Part shown: positions 8,789 through 17,009 of the stretch, piece after piece
Numbering within the stretch: the first letter of the stretch is position 1
Layout of the letters: every line of letters begins with the position of its first letter
From: Bacteroidaceae bacterium
GTDB lineage: Bacteria > Bacteroidota > Bacteroidia > Bacteroidales > Bacteroidaceae
DNA: 56,905 bases
NCBI GenBank assembly: GCA_017416805.1
Contig: JAFQBB010000029.1
Location: 1 to 56,905, forward strand
Reading direction: 5' to 3'
Notes under the pieces: model-generated
What the model was told of the DNA's origin: nothing
Databases searched by the model: none
The model's input: only the letters and a program-made list of their open reading frames with translations
Made by a program: the position numbers and the translations under genes

Positions 8789-8838
8789 ATAAAAGTGACC
8801 CGCCAGCAGACACATAGGATGCTGACGGGTTTCGTTAA
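8789..8838. repeat. Hairpin repeat, copy B
   Basis: CCCGCCAGCA (8799-8808) pairs with TGCTGACGGG (8820-8829). Stem arms and much of the flanking AAAAG-GACC and GTTA sequence match copy A at 6735-6782, in direct orientation about 2.05 kb away. It could be a shared terminator sequence or the footprint of a cassette insertion. Confidence 0.6.
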
Positions 8839-8904
8839 TATTGATTTTTGAGTTCCTAGAATCGGCTCCTTTATCGGATTACCAAAATCTTATTCGGTTT
8901 ATTT

Positions 8905-8941
8905 GTTGCAAAGGTCAACAAAACACGCTTACCTTTGCAAC
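8905..8941. repeat. Perfect 11-bp inverted repeat downstream of mob
   Basis: GTTGCAAAGGT (8905-8915) and ACCTTTGCAAC (8931-8941) are exact inverted copies around a 15-nt loop, 36 bp beyond the stop of the leftward relaxase gene. It may terminate that gene, although no long T-run follows. The right arm also contains a TACCTTTG-like -7 box. Recombination or protein-binding roles are possible. Confidence 0.5.
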
Positions 8942-8976
8942 TCTTTCAATGAATTGTATCATCTAAGTGCACTTGA

Positions 8977-10443
8977 TTACAACTTCAATGAGTTTCCACG
9001 CTTCTGAGCCTGCTCATATCTACCGATAGCGACATCATCCACTTCGCGAACAGCCTTGCTGTACTCGCTATTGGATAGAGATTCTTTGTTGTCTGCCGTG
9101 AATACGAGGAAAGTTCCGATAGCTCTGTAGTCCTCCTTGTCTTTGCCAAAGGCTTCCATCACATTTTTAATGGTCTTTGCTTCCTCTCGGCTGTAGATGC
9201 TACGATAAGTATCCTTGGCAAAACTGATGATTATATCAATAGTATTCCTGAAGGTAGCGTTATTTCGTGCCAGTAGTTTTGTAAACATCCCCAGCATCTT
9301 GTTCCTCCATGATATACGTTCCTTCAAATTGCGAATCTCATCATCCTTTTTGAGTACAGCATTGCGTACGGCACCTTCCATTTGTTGTGCAACAATTTTC
9401 TTGTAGGCTTCAAGTTTGGCGGTTTCTGCCTGTGTCCGTTTACGCTCTTCGGCTATTGCTTCGTGAGCCTCTGCCAAGTCAAGTTTCAAGTCCTCAATAT
9501 CACCTTTAAGGGCTTTGGACTTTCCTGTAGCCCAATCCGCAACTGCACCGAGCAACTGGATTCCTTTCTCCTTATTCAGTTTGGAGCGTTTATCGCTGAT
9601 AGCCTTGTCAAGCATTTCACTCTGCTTCTCTTTTTGCAGAGCTTCATTACGTAGGGCTTGTGTTATACTCTCTGCTTCCTGAACCTCCTGCTCGGCTACT
9701 TTCACCTGATACTCCTTGTATCGCCTTACGGCATCCAAGTTACGGAGTTCAGATTTCTGCTTTTCAATGATGTAGTCATTGCGTTCCAAATGCTCTTTGC
9801 CTGTCTCGGCCTTGGATTGTCCTCGCTCCATTGATAGGATTTCGGAAGCCAATGTCTGCATTTCCATCATATCATCATCATTGAGCTTGCAACTTTGGCC
9901 CGTATCATGGTTCATCCAATCGAACACGATATGGGCGTGATAGTTGGGTTTGAACCAACGACCACCGATTTTGAAACTCTCCTTATCATCTGCATCAGGT
10001 TCTCCACTCAGCCAATGCCCTTCATCCTTGTGCATGAAAATCTGCATGGGCGTGATTCCCCAACGCTGTCGGCATTCATCGCCAAATTTGCGAAGATCAT
10101 ATAGAGTGGTATCTGCCTTGATAAGCAATACACCTTCACGGATGGGCGAGCATCCGGCTACTTTGACAATCTTTCCGTTCTTGCCTTTGCGTTCACGTTC
10201 CTTCTCCTGCATAGCACGTCCTGTCTTTTCCTTGACCATCCGTTTGATGTTGTCATAATGCGTCTGCAAACCGACATTGCAGAAGTGCGGATTTATCCAA
10301 TGCTCGTTATCGGCCGAGAGTTCAGGAACTATATAGATTTTGGAATCCCTGATGTTACGCATATATTCGGGAGTCCTGCGGTTATGTGCCTCGCTGGATG
10401 TGATGTTGCAAGGCTTGATATGTATACTACTTTTGGTTGCCAT
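8977..10443 (-). CDS. mob: MobV family relaxase (Mob/Pre)
   Basis: 488-residue mobilization relaxase of the MobV (Pre/MobM) family. Near the N-terminus SSEAHNRR supplies the His/Asn/Arg motif that in MobM holds the catalytic histidine. At residues 167-173 NYHAHIV gives the HxH metal-binding motif with the following FDW. The second half (about 220-370) is strongly charged and predicted coiled coil, as in related mobilization proteins. It nicks one strand at oriT and pilots it into a conjugative channel supplied by another element; no channel genes are in this window. The oriT-like region lies directly upstream (10,530-10,710). Confidence 0.92.
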   Translation of the reverse strand: MATKSSIHIKPCNITSSEAHNRRTPEYMRNIRDSKIYIVPELSADNEHWINPHFCNVGLQTHYDNIKRMVKEKTGRAMQEKERERKGKNGKIVKVAGCSPIREGVLLIKADTTLYDLRKFGDECRQRWGITPMQIFMHKDEGHWLSGEPDADDKESFKIGGRWFKPNYHAHIVFDWMNHDTGQSCKLNDDDMMEMQTLASEILSMERGQSKAETGKEHLERNDYIIEKQKSELRNLDAVRRYKEYQVKVAEQEVQEAESITQALRNEALQKEKQSEMLDKAISDKRSKLNKEKGIQLLGAVADWATGKSKALKGDIEDLKLDLAEAHEAIAEERKRTQAETAKLEAYKKIVAQQMEGAVRNAVLKKDDEIRNLKERISWRNKMLGMFTKLLARNNATFRNTIDIIISFAKDTYRSIYSREEAKTIKNVMEAFGKDKEDYRAIGTFLVFTADNKESLSNSEYSKAVREVDDVAIGRYEQAQKRGNSLKL

Positions 10444-10534
10444 AGTTATTCTTTTTATTGGTTACAATTTGGTTGTTTGGTTGCTTGGTCATTGTGTCAT
10501 TTGCTTCCGCTATCTGTCTGTCGTGACCAACAGC

Positions 10535-10712
10535 ATGGGGGTTCTTAGGGGTGCAACCCATAAGCGGAGATTGCAAAGAGAGGGTCACTCTTTGCTCTGG
10601 GTTCTCAGGGGAGAAACGCTCTGAGTGGGTTATTAGGGCAAAGCCTTAATCCCCTCGGGAGAGCCCACAACTACGAAAGCGAAGCGTGTAGTTATAGTGG
10701 GCTATATCAATG
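10535..10712. other. Probable oriT (MobV type)
   Basis: The stretch between mob and the next gene is rich in short structures. Three direct repeats of the type GGGTT(C/A)T(T/C)AGGG are at about 10,539, 10,599 and 10,627. A perfect hairpin GCAAAGAG/CTCTTTGC occupies 10,573-10,595. A stem CCCACAACTAC (10,664-10,674) faces GTAGTTATAGTGGG (10,688-10,701). The sequence TATAGTGGGCTATA (10,693-10,706) closely resembles the pMV158 nick region TATAGTGTGTTATA, which places a likely nick between 10,701 and 10,702. The pMV158 match is from memory. Confidence 0.6.
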
Positions 10713-10760
10713 GCAAGCCATTGTCCGTACACTACAACCTTCGGTTTCCGCTCTCCTCCG

Positions 10761-11873
10761 TTAAGGAGGGGTTCCGTCACCGCTGCCGATTGAGGATGCA
10801 CCGACCAGCACAAGCCCCAGATCATCTATCAGCTTTTGAAGGGCGGGGTTCTTTTCTATCATCCTTTGCAGGATTCTTTCCGCTTCCACCAGATGGTCGG
10901 CTGTACAATTTATCCTGCTTTCCCGGATCTGGAAGATTATCCAGTCGGCTATGTCGATATGTGCCGCCTTCTGCTCCGGCGTTGCGTTCTTCTCTATGAG
11001 GTCAGACACCATCACCTTGCAGAAGGTCATGTCATCGGCACGCTCTTTCCATTCGGCATAGGCATCGGCATCCGGAAAGAGAAGCACGGTCCGCCCGGTC
11101 AGCACACGGAGCTTTTCCTCCCGCAACTGGCTTTTGCCTCCTGCCGCCAGCCATACATAGCCGGGGAAGAGGGCGGAACCGATAACGGCACTCTTCTCGG
11201 ATTCCACCAGAACCGCCACCTTGTCAGGATAGACACTCAACAGGTGTTCCCCGAAAAGGCATTGGGAAAGCTGCCATCCCTCCGCCAGTACCCGTTGCCT
11301 TTTCAGTATGCTGTGTATCCAGTTCACTGCCGATGTCTGTCCGTCCTTTACACGGTGTCCGTCCCCGGGATTGTACTGCATCACCTTGCCTGTCCGTACC
11401 TTGTTCTCCCGGTCAATCTGCCAGAAGATGACCGCACCGTCACGGGTAGCTCCCAGACGGTAATCCTCCATCAACCGTTCCAGCACTTCCTTTGCCTTGC
11501 TGCCGTAATAGGAATCAAGCAGTACTGAAAGGAAACGGCAGAAGTTGCTATGCAAGCTCTGCGATTTCTCCACATAGTGTGGCGGTATGTAACCGATGGC
11601 TGTCTGTTGCAGCGGTTGCTTGGGCTTCTGCGCCATACATTGCCTGCCGGAAGAGAAATCACCGGCGGTCCGGCATTCGGGGTGGTCGTGAAAATACTGT
11701 CTGGGCGTATAATGATACCCGCAGCCGCTTTCGTGGTTGCATCTGCCGACTGACGGGTGAAGGGGCGTACCGCTTTCGTCCACGTAGTAGGCAAAGGAAC
11801 GTCTGTCCCCGCAATTCGGACAGGTATGCCGTGTTGACGTTCCTTTATATTTCTGTAATGAATAGTTGCTCAT
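10761..11873 (-). CDS. DUF6371 protein: zinc-finger, primase-like
   Basis: 370 residues from the ATG at 11,873 (MSNYSLQKYKG). The frame is open further upstream to 12,095, but that part is proline/glutamine-rich and overlaps the ATPase gene. Near the N-terminus HTCPNCGDRRSFAYY with a later GRCNHESGCGYHYTP forms a CHC2-like zinc ribbon as in primases. A later Toprim-like stretch holds KVAVLVESEKSAVIG and RTVLLFPDADAYAEW, with the glutamate and DxD expected of Toprim. This suggests a primase or priming accessory for the excised element. It follows the ATPase gene by 23 bp on the same strand. Toprim assignment is my reading; primase activity is not shown. Confidence 0.75.
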   Translation of the reverse strand: MSNYSLQKYKGTSTRHTCPNCGDRRSFAYYVDESGTPLHPSVGRCNHESGCGYHYTPRQYFHDHPECRTAGDFSSGRQCMAQKPKQPLQQTAIGYIPPHYVEKSQSLHSNFCRFLSVLLDSYYGSKAKEVLERLMEDYRLGATRDGAVIFWQIDRENKVRTGKVMQYNPGDGHRVKDGQTSAVNWIHSILKRQRVLAEGWQLSQCLFGEHLLSVYPDKVAVLVESEKSAVIGSALFPGYVWLAAGGKSQLREEKLRVLTGRTVLLFPDADAYAEWKERADDMTFCKVMVSDLIEKNATPEQKAAHIDIADWIIFQIRESRINCTADHLVEAERILQRMIEKNPALQKLIDDLGLVLVGASSIGSGDGTPP

Positions 11874-11896
11874 GACTTTTTTTGATGATTGGTTTT

Positions 11897-12979
11897 CTAC
11901 TGTTTGTCCCGCTGTCCCACCTGTCCCATTGTCCCGTTCTCCTTGGGATGGGACAGCGAGACACCCGGGACGGCCGCGTTCCTGTCCTCCTTGCTGCGCT
12001 GGATTATCCGGCTGACGGTGGACTTGCCGCAATTGACCTGCGAGGCTATCTCCCGGACTGACTTCCCTGATTGGGACAGTTGCAGGATAAGGCAATCCCT
12101 TTGTCCCGATTCGTTGTCACCCGGTTTCTTCAGGTGTTCCTTTTCGGTTGAATAGCCCCTGAACACGAATTGCAGGAAGGCGTCCGTTTTCTCAATCTCA
12201 TAGACAATCACATTGTCGGCATCGTACGAGAATGTCCCGTAACGGACCTTGAGCTGCTTCACATAGCGGAGTTCTCCGTCCAGTGCGCTTTTCCCGATGA
12301 CAAACACGCTGTCAAAGAAATTGTAGAGCCGCTTGCTTCCGGCAAGGTCGTTGGACGTGATGGGACAGTCCAGTGAACGCTTGGGTGTGTGTGCCAGGAC
12401 AAGGATGGAAAGCCCGTATCTCTTTTTGAGATTGTTGAGCTGTATCATTAGCCGTCCCGCCGCATCGCCTTTCTCCATGGCACAGCACAGGTAAGTAAGG
12501 TTGTCAACGATGAAGATCCTGCAGCGGGTCTGCTGTGCCATCTGTTCGATGCTGCCGATGATTGTCCCTTCAAAGTCGGCATCCAGAAGGGCGTCGCAGT
12601 CAAGCGATACCCGGTACAGCCTTTCGGGAAAGGTGTAAGGCTTTCCGTACTCGTCGGTATAGCGGAGCTGGAACTGCTTTTCAGAGAGTTCAAAGTCCAG
12701 ATAAAGCACGTTGTCAGTCCGAGCGATACGGTCGGCTATCTGCACGGCAAGGATGGATTTCCCCACGTTGGAATCCGCAAAGAGGCAGGACAGTTCCCCC
12801 TCGTACCAGAAACTGTCCCACAACGCACGGGGCGTGGGCAGCTGCGATGCTTCAAGTATGGTCCGGTTGGCGGTCTTTATGCTCATCACACCGATATTTT
12901 CCGGCATACCGTTCTGCATCTGGGCTGCCCTCGTCAGGTCGCCATGTATCATGCTGATATAGTTCTTGTCATCTTCCAT
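11897..12979 (-). CDS. RepA-like AAA/RecA-fold ATPase with C-terminal HTH
   Basis: 360 residues. Walker A is FADSNVGKS near residue 70, and Walker B is CRIFIVDNLTYL near 153-164. SILVLAHTPKR forms the sensor-type strand, placing it with the RecA-fold helicases that include plasmid RepA. The C-terminal 60 residues (SGKSVREIASQVNCGKSTVSRIIQRS) form a helix-turn-helix, so DNA-binding specificity is built in. It is in a leftward operon between an excisionase-type HTH gene (5 bp upstream) and the DUF6371 gene, the usual order in Bacteroidota mobilizable elements. Likely role: replication or processing of the excised circle. Confidence 0.85.
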   Translation of the reverse strand: MEDDKNYISMIHGDLTRAAQMQNGMPENIGVMSIKTANRTILEASQLPTPRALWDSFWYEGELSCLFADSNVGKSILAVQIADRIARTDNVLYLDFELSEKQFQLRYTDEYGKPYTFPERLYRVSLDCDALLDADFEGTIIGSIEQMAQQTRCRIFIVDNLTYLCCAMEKGDAAGRLMIQLNNLKKRYGLSILVLAHTPKRSLDCPITSNDLAGSKRLYNFFDSVFVIGKSALDGELRYVKQLKVRYGTFSYDADNVIVYEIEKTDAFLQFVFRGYSTEKEHLKKPGDNESGQRDCLILQLSQSGKSVREIASQVNCGKSTVSRIIQRSKEDRNAAVPGVSLSHPKENGTMGQVGQRDKQ

Positions 12980-12984
12980 GGCTC

Positions 12985-13359
12985 TTACCAGTTACGTTGA
13001 CCGGGCTTGCGACGGTGGGAGGAGGACATGGATTCGCTGAGTTCCTCATCGGACAGAGGTACGGGATTCTTGCGGGAGGATTCCAGCCATCTGTCCAGTT
13101 CGTCACGGTAAAGGCAATAGCGTTTGCCGGGCTTGGTGGCCGGAATGCTTCCGTCCGACAGTTTCATGTAGAGCGTTCCCTTGGGAATACCGAGATATTC
13201 CGCCGCTTCATCCACGGACATGGGGACATGGGTGTCCACCGCCTTTGCATTATTCACACTGCGCTGCTCGGTAAGCAGGCTTCTCAAGCTCATCACTTCG
13301 TCCCGAAGCTGGGCTACGACCTCGGGAAGGTCGTTGAATGTAATCACTGTTTTTTCCAT
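12985..13359 (-). CDS. Excisionase-type helix-turn-helix protein
   Basis: 124 residues from the ATG at 13,359 (MEKTVITFNDLPEVV); an open frame extends upstream to 13,428 but lacks a sensible start and covers the promoter region. The middle holds MSVDEAAEYLGIPKGTLYMKLSDGSIPATKPGKRYCLYRDELDRWL, cited here only by its ends (about residues 47-92). This is the MerR-like winged helix of excisionase (Xis)-family proteins. The N-terminus looks like a short coiled coil. It shares an operator-like palindrome with the integrase gene, suggesting co-regulation of excision and integration. Confidence 0.82.
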   Translation of the reverse strand: MEKTVITFNDLPEVVAQLRDEVMSLRSLLTEQRSVNNAKAVDTHVPMSVDEAAEYLGIPKGTLYMKLSDGSIPATKPGKRYCLYRDELDRWLESSRKNPVPLSDEELSESMSSSHRRKPGQRNW

Positions 13360-13387
13360 TTGCGTACTCGCCTCTTTTGTAAGGCTT

Positions 13388-13462
13388 GGCGCAAAGGACC
13401 ACAATGATATGACCGTGAATATCTTCACGAAAGGTCATTGCAAAATAATTCCCGAATAACGA
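13388..13462 (-). promoter_or_regulatory. Shared operator/promoter module, xis-type gene copy
   Basis: CGTGAATATCTTCACG (13,414-13,429) is a palindrome with perfect 6-bp arms. It is flanked by a GCAAAGGA-type -7 region on one side (minus strand TCCTTTGC near 13,391-13,398) and an AAAATAATT-CCCGAATAA block on the other. All three parts recur in the same order and spacing upstream of the integrase (15,818-15,887). Confidence 0.6.
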
Positions 13463-13569
13463 TGCCCAACCGTGAATGACGGGCAAAGTTATTCGGGAAA
13501 TAATGGAATACAGGCTGTTACGTGTTGCCTGATACTTGTCGTTATTGTTGTTATATCCCCGGAAAACGG

Positions 13570-14400
13570 TCAACTGTTCACTTCCCGTGCATAATCTTCG
13601 GGATAATGGAAGTCCAGACAGCCGTTTTCGGGTTCGTCAATGGGAATCAGCGTCTTTGACGGATCGACCTTGAAGTTCTTTATGGTCGCTATATCCGTGT
13701 CGGCAAACTCACGTGGAAAAAGGGTTTTGATAAAATTGGCACGGTTGTCCCCGTTGTAGTATTTCTTGTACATGAAACGCTCGGAGATGTTCCACACGAA
13801 ATGGCGGAGCGGAATGTTGGTAATCTCCCGGGTCAGCCGTCCTGTTATCGGCTTGGGCTTGTAGCTGTGAAGGCACATCCACTTGTTGACCTCGGCACAG
13901 ATATGGTTGACGGTCTCCTTGTCGGCAATACGGGGCATGACGAAGTGGATGTACTCCATGACCATGCGGATCCGTTCCGCCTCTTCCTGCTTCTGTCTGT
14001 CCTCATAGCTGGCACGGTTCTTTTCGTGAAGTTCCGGGGCAATGGCAATCTCTATCGGTTTTATATCCGGGGTTGCTTCCCCGCCTGTCGGTATCGATGT
14101 CGGAGCTGCAAGTTCATTCGCATCCTGTGGCTGTTCTTCCTGAGCCTTTATGATTCCGGCAGATGCCTTTTTCTTGCCGGACTTAAGTTTCCAGATCTCG
14201 TATGAGTCGAAAATGACCGTCTGGAAAGAGAGATAGAACAGCCAGCCGAGAATGTTGCTGCATACAAAGACAATCAGCCTTACAAAATTGTCCTGATTGA
14301 AACTTGCGGAGACAATCAATGTGATAAAAAAGGAAATCAGGCAGATGGCAACGCCGATGAATCCCAGAATGATGTATTTGTCCTTTATCGTTGGTTCCAT
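13570..14400 (-). CDS. Membrane-anchored protein of unknown function
   Basis: 276 residues. Two membrane helices lie near the N-terminus (YIILGFIGVAICLISFFITL, then IVFVCSNILGWLFYLSF). A charged, low-complexity linker follows (about 85-150), then a soluble domain with EKFPRE-like and LPLRHFVWN motifs (for example ITNIPLRHFVWNISERF). I do not recognise the family. Its place between the xis-type gene and the integrase is typical for backbone genes in Bacteroidota mobilizable elements, so it probably serves the element (regulation, copy control or host interaction) rather than being cargo. Confidence 0.7.
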   Translation of the reverse strand: MEPTIKDKYIILGFIGVAICLISFFITLIVSASFNQDNFVRLIVFVCSNILGWLFYLSFQTVIFDSYEIWKLKSGKKKASAGIIKAQEEQPQDANELAAPTSIPTGGEATPDIKPIEIAIAPELHEKNRASYEDRQKQEEAERIRMVMEYIHFVMPRIADKETVNHICAEVNKWMCLHSYKPKPITGRLTREITNIPLRHFVWNISERFMYKKYYNGDNRANFIKTLFPREFADTDIATIKNFKVDPSKTLIPIDEPENGCLDFHYPEDYAREVNS

Positions 14401-14642
14401 ATCGTTTTTTTCGGTTATTACTTGTAACTGTCAGGTCTTTGCAAATTTAATGGTATTCTTCCAATTATTGCTCATTAGTCTTGGTTGGCGGTTTCTTTTT
14501 CAATGTTTTTCACCAAAAGTCCGGAATCATACCAAAATATCATACGATAATGAACTTTTTAAGGAATGGTGCCATCAGAAACTGAGGGAGCGGTTAAAGC
14601 CTGCACGCAATAACCGCTCCCCCTGAATGCCCTGAAACAGGC

Positions 14643-15761
14643 CTATGCCTCCTTGCGTTTCAGGGTTATCTTGTCCACCACGTCACACATCTGCTGTGCT
14701 GCCATCTTGGAATAGATTTGTGTGGTGGTAATGTTCTTGTGTCCCAGATAGGCTTGTATGACAGCCATGTCCGTACCCATTTCCACGTGCAGGCTTCCGA
14801 ATGAATGCCGGGTGCAATGGAAGGTTATCTTCTTGGTTATGCCTGCCGCCGACAGCCAACGCTTCAGGGGGCCCTGCAGCATCTTGTCCTTGAAGCCCTC
14901 GAAGATAAGTCCTTCATGCCGTTCCCCGAGCAGTCCGTAGGCTTCATCACTGATGGGGTTGTGTACGATCTGCTTCGTCTTCTGCATACGGGTGGTCACA
15001 AACATCTTGCCGTTGGTGTACGGCTGTATCTGCTGCCAGGTAAGCTGCCTGATGTCGCTCTTCCGCAATCCCGTCAGGCAGGCGAAAAGGAAAGCTCTTT
15101 TCAGAACCTCTTCCTCGCATGGCGTTTCGGCAAGCCGTATCAGTTCCTCCTGGCTCAGATGCTCTCTCATGGTGGGAATACTCTCGATGCGGTCCAGAAA
15201 GCCGTTGGGATTCTCCTTTATCTTCCTGTCACGGTAGGCCGTGTGCAGGACGGCACGGAAAGCCGACCAGTAGCCCGCCGCAGAATTGATATGCAGCTTT
15301 TGGTTGGTATGTATGGTCTGGGGAGCGTTCAGCAGGTACTCCATGAACTTGCGGCACAAGTCCACGTCCACCTCTTCAAAGGTGCATTTGCCATTTACAA
15401 ACCGTTCAAAGTGTTTGTAGACGTGCTGCCACTTGATATTCCTTCTGTCTGCTAGTTCCTTGAAGTAGGCGAGGAAATCCCCTTTCATCCTGGCCTTGTC
15501 AAAGAAGCCGTTGTTCTCGTTGAAGATGGCTTCGTAACGCCTGTTGCGGAGTATCTCTGCCTTCTTCATCATGCGTGCGTTGAAGTCACGCTCCTGCTGG
15601 TTGGCAGGTTTAGCAAAAATGTAAATACCCAGAGCTTCACGTGTTATTACTTTCATGGTGGTGTTGTCACGGTAGCCGGGATAATAGTCCAGACACAGCG
15701 AATACTGTGTACCGTTCTTGATCTTGCGCTTGCGCAAGGTTACTGTCTTGCATTTACTCAT
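14643..15761 (-). CDS. int: Tyrosine recombinase / integrase
   Basis: 372 residues. The order is an N-terminal arm-binding domain, a SAM-like core-binding domain (about 105-200: YFKELADRRNIKWQHVYKHFERF) and a catalytic domain. The catalytic set is visible: Arg in LTGLRKSDIRQL, His-x-x-Arg in FHCTRHSFGSLH, His in YLGHKNITTTQIYSKM, and the nucleophile Tyr in the same block. The type is that of Bacteroidota integrative and mobilizable elements. It should integrate and excise the element whose right end appears to be near 17,185. Its promoter shares an operator with the xis-type gene. Confidence 0.93.
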   Translation of the reverse strand: MSKCKTVTLRKRKIKNGTQYSLCLDYYPGYRDNTTMKVITREALGIYIFAKPANQQERDFNARMMKKAEILRNRRYEAIFNENNGFFDKARMKGDFLAYFKELADRRNIKWQHVYKHFERFVNGKCTFEEVDVDLCRKFMEYLLNAPQTIHTNQKLHINSAAGYWSAFRAVLHTAYRDRKIKENPNGFLDRIESIPTMREHLSQEELIRLAETPCEEEVLKRAFLFACLTGLRKSDIRQLTWQQIQPYTNGKMFVTTRMQKTKQIVHNPISDEAYGLLGERHEGLIFEGFKDKMLQGPLKRWLSAAGITKKITFHCTRHSFGSLHVEMGTDMAVIQAYLGHKNITTTQIYSKMAAQQMCDVVDKITLKRKEA

Positions 15762-15814
15762 ATTGATGATGTTTTAACTGGTTGTACATTTCCGGAGGTG
15801 TCTCCGTGTTCACG

Positions 15815-15890
15815 GTGGCAAAGGAACAACGTGAAACAGCCGTGAATATCTCCACGACAATCATTTTGAAATAATTTTCGGGTAATGGCG
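15815..15890 (-). promoter_or_regulatory. Shared operator/promoter module, integrase copy
   Basis: CGTGAATATCTCCACG (15,841-15,856) matches the palindrome at 13,414-13,429 with one base changed. A GGCAAAGGA block (about 15,817-15,825; minus-strand TCCTTTGCC) and an AAATAATTTTCGGGTAA block flank it as in the other copy. This marks a common promoter design for int and the xis-type gene. Confidence 0.6.
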
Positions 15891-15901
15891 GTTGCTTGCG
15901 G

Positions 15902-16837
15902 TTATTTGTTCCTTTCAGCCATGACACGCTCCACGTCGGAGCGCAGAAGCAGGTTCTTCACGCCGACCTTTATCTTTTCGATGTGCTTAACCTTGACGAT
16001 ATGGCAGATGTTGGCTGAGGAAAGCCCGTAAATCTGCCGGACCTGTTCCACGGTGTAATAACGCTCGTCGTTCACAAGGTCAGTCCTGCGGAGTTCGTCC
16101 AGATGGGACTTGGAGTAATAGGTGCGGCCGTATTCTCTTTTGGTCGGTATCCTGTGCCGGTAGGCGTATGCCCGGAGTGCGGCAGGCTTCATGCCGAACT
16201 GCTCTTCCGCTTCTTCAGTCAGGAGCCAGTCGGTAATACTGTCCATATCAACTGCAACGCCGAAGAACTCGTCAACATGCTTCTTGCTGTAATAGTTCTT
16301 TCCAGCGATGCGGCAGATGGGGATGCGGTTGCGTTTGGCGGTGGTATAGAGCCATGACTGCTTGACTTTATAAAGGGACATTACCTCTTCACCGGAATAG
16401 AAGTCCAAAATCTCATCGCCTCCCTTTTCCCTTTTTTCTTTTTTGCCCGGAAAGGAAGATGAAGCGGATTTTTTCGGTGTGGAAGTGCTGCCGGGCAGGA
16501 TGCGGTGGTAGGGATTTCCCTCCAGCATCCGTTCGATGTCGGCTCTGCGGATGAATGCCATGCGGTTGCTGATGCGTGAGGCTTTCAGCTTGCCCATGGC
16601 TACAAGTTTATAGATGTACTGTCGGGAACAGCCCATGAGTATGGCTGCTTTGGAAAAGGTGAGATACTCCTGATGCTGTATCTCCATGATTGGCCGGACG
16701 GCCTTGAAGAGGTTGTTCTTCTGTGTCATTCTGGCTCGCCTGGCTTCTGCCTGACAAGCCTCGCTGCAATACCTTTGCATTCCGCTGCGGGTTACAAAGG
16801 ACTTGCCGCAAAAACTGCATTTTCGGGTTGCTTTCAT
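15902..16837 (-). CDS. Multi-HTH DNA-binding protein with N-terminal zinc ribbon
   Basis: 311 residues. The start MKATRKCSFCGKSFVTRSG with YCSEACQAEARR gives a C-x2-C...C-x3-C treble-clef zinc finger. Three excisionase-like winged-helix units follow: FSKAAILMGCSRQYIYKLVAMGKL (about 59-82), the MSLYKVKQSWLYTTAKRNRIP unit and a third near YTVEQVRQIYGLSSANICHIV. Arrays of such units suggest binding to several phased sites. A cluster of 10-bp direct repeats lies just upstream (16,891-17,009). Last gene of the element on this side, so an excision or integration accessory factor is likely. Confidence 0.75.
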   Translation of the reverse strand: MKATRKCSFCGKSFVTRSGMQRYCSEACQAEARRARMTQKNNLFKAVRPIMEIQHQEYLTFSKAAILMGCSRQYIYKLVAMGKLKASRISNRMAFIRRADIERMLEGNPYHRILPGSTSTPKKSASSSFPGKKEKREKGGDEILDFYSGEEVMSLYKVKQSWLYTTAKRNRIPICRIAGKNYYSKKHVDEFFGVAVDMDSITDWLLTEEAEEQFGMKPAALRAYAYRHRIPTKREYGRTYYSKSHLDELRRTDLVNDERYYTVEQVRQIYGLSSANICHIVKVKHIEKIKVGVKNLLLRSDVERVMAERNK

Positions 16838-16890
16838 ACTGCTTTATCGTTTACTGGTTCATTTCTTCAATCCTGTATTCCTGAAGTGGT

Positions 16891-17009
16891 GAACGGATGT
16901 AAACGGCAGTCAACGGTTGTCGCCTTTCTACACGATGTGACCGTCGCTGAATGTCGGGGCGGATATTGTCGCTTGTCGTAAACGGTTGTAAACCCTTGTC
17001 AACTGTCTG
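16891..17009. repeat. Two clusters of 10-bp phased repeats
   Basis: Cluster 1 reads GAACGGATGT, AAACGGCAGT, CAACGGTTGT without gaps (16,891-16,920). Cluster 2 reads AAACGGTTGT, AAACCCTTGT, CAACTGTCTG (16,980-17,009). A repeat each helical turn puts all copies on one DNA face, as for excisionase or arm-type integrase sites. They lie between the multi-HTH gene and the presumed right end of the element. Confidence 0.55.

Noticed and set aside
11874-12095. N-terminal extension of the DUF6371 gene
   Set aside because: The extra 74 residues are low-complexity and overlap the upstream ATPase gene. The zinc-finger domain starts right after the ATG at 11,873.
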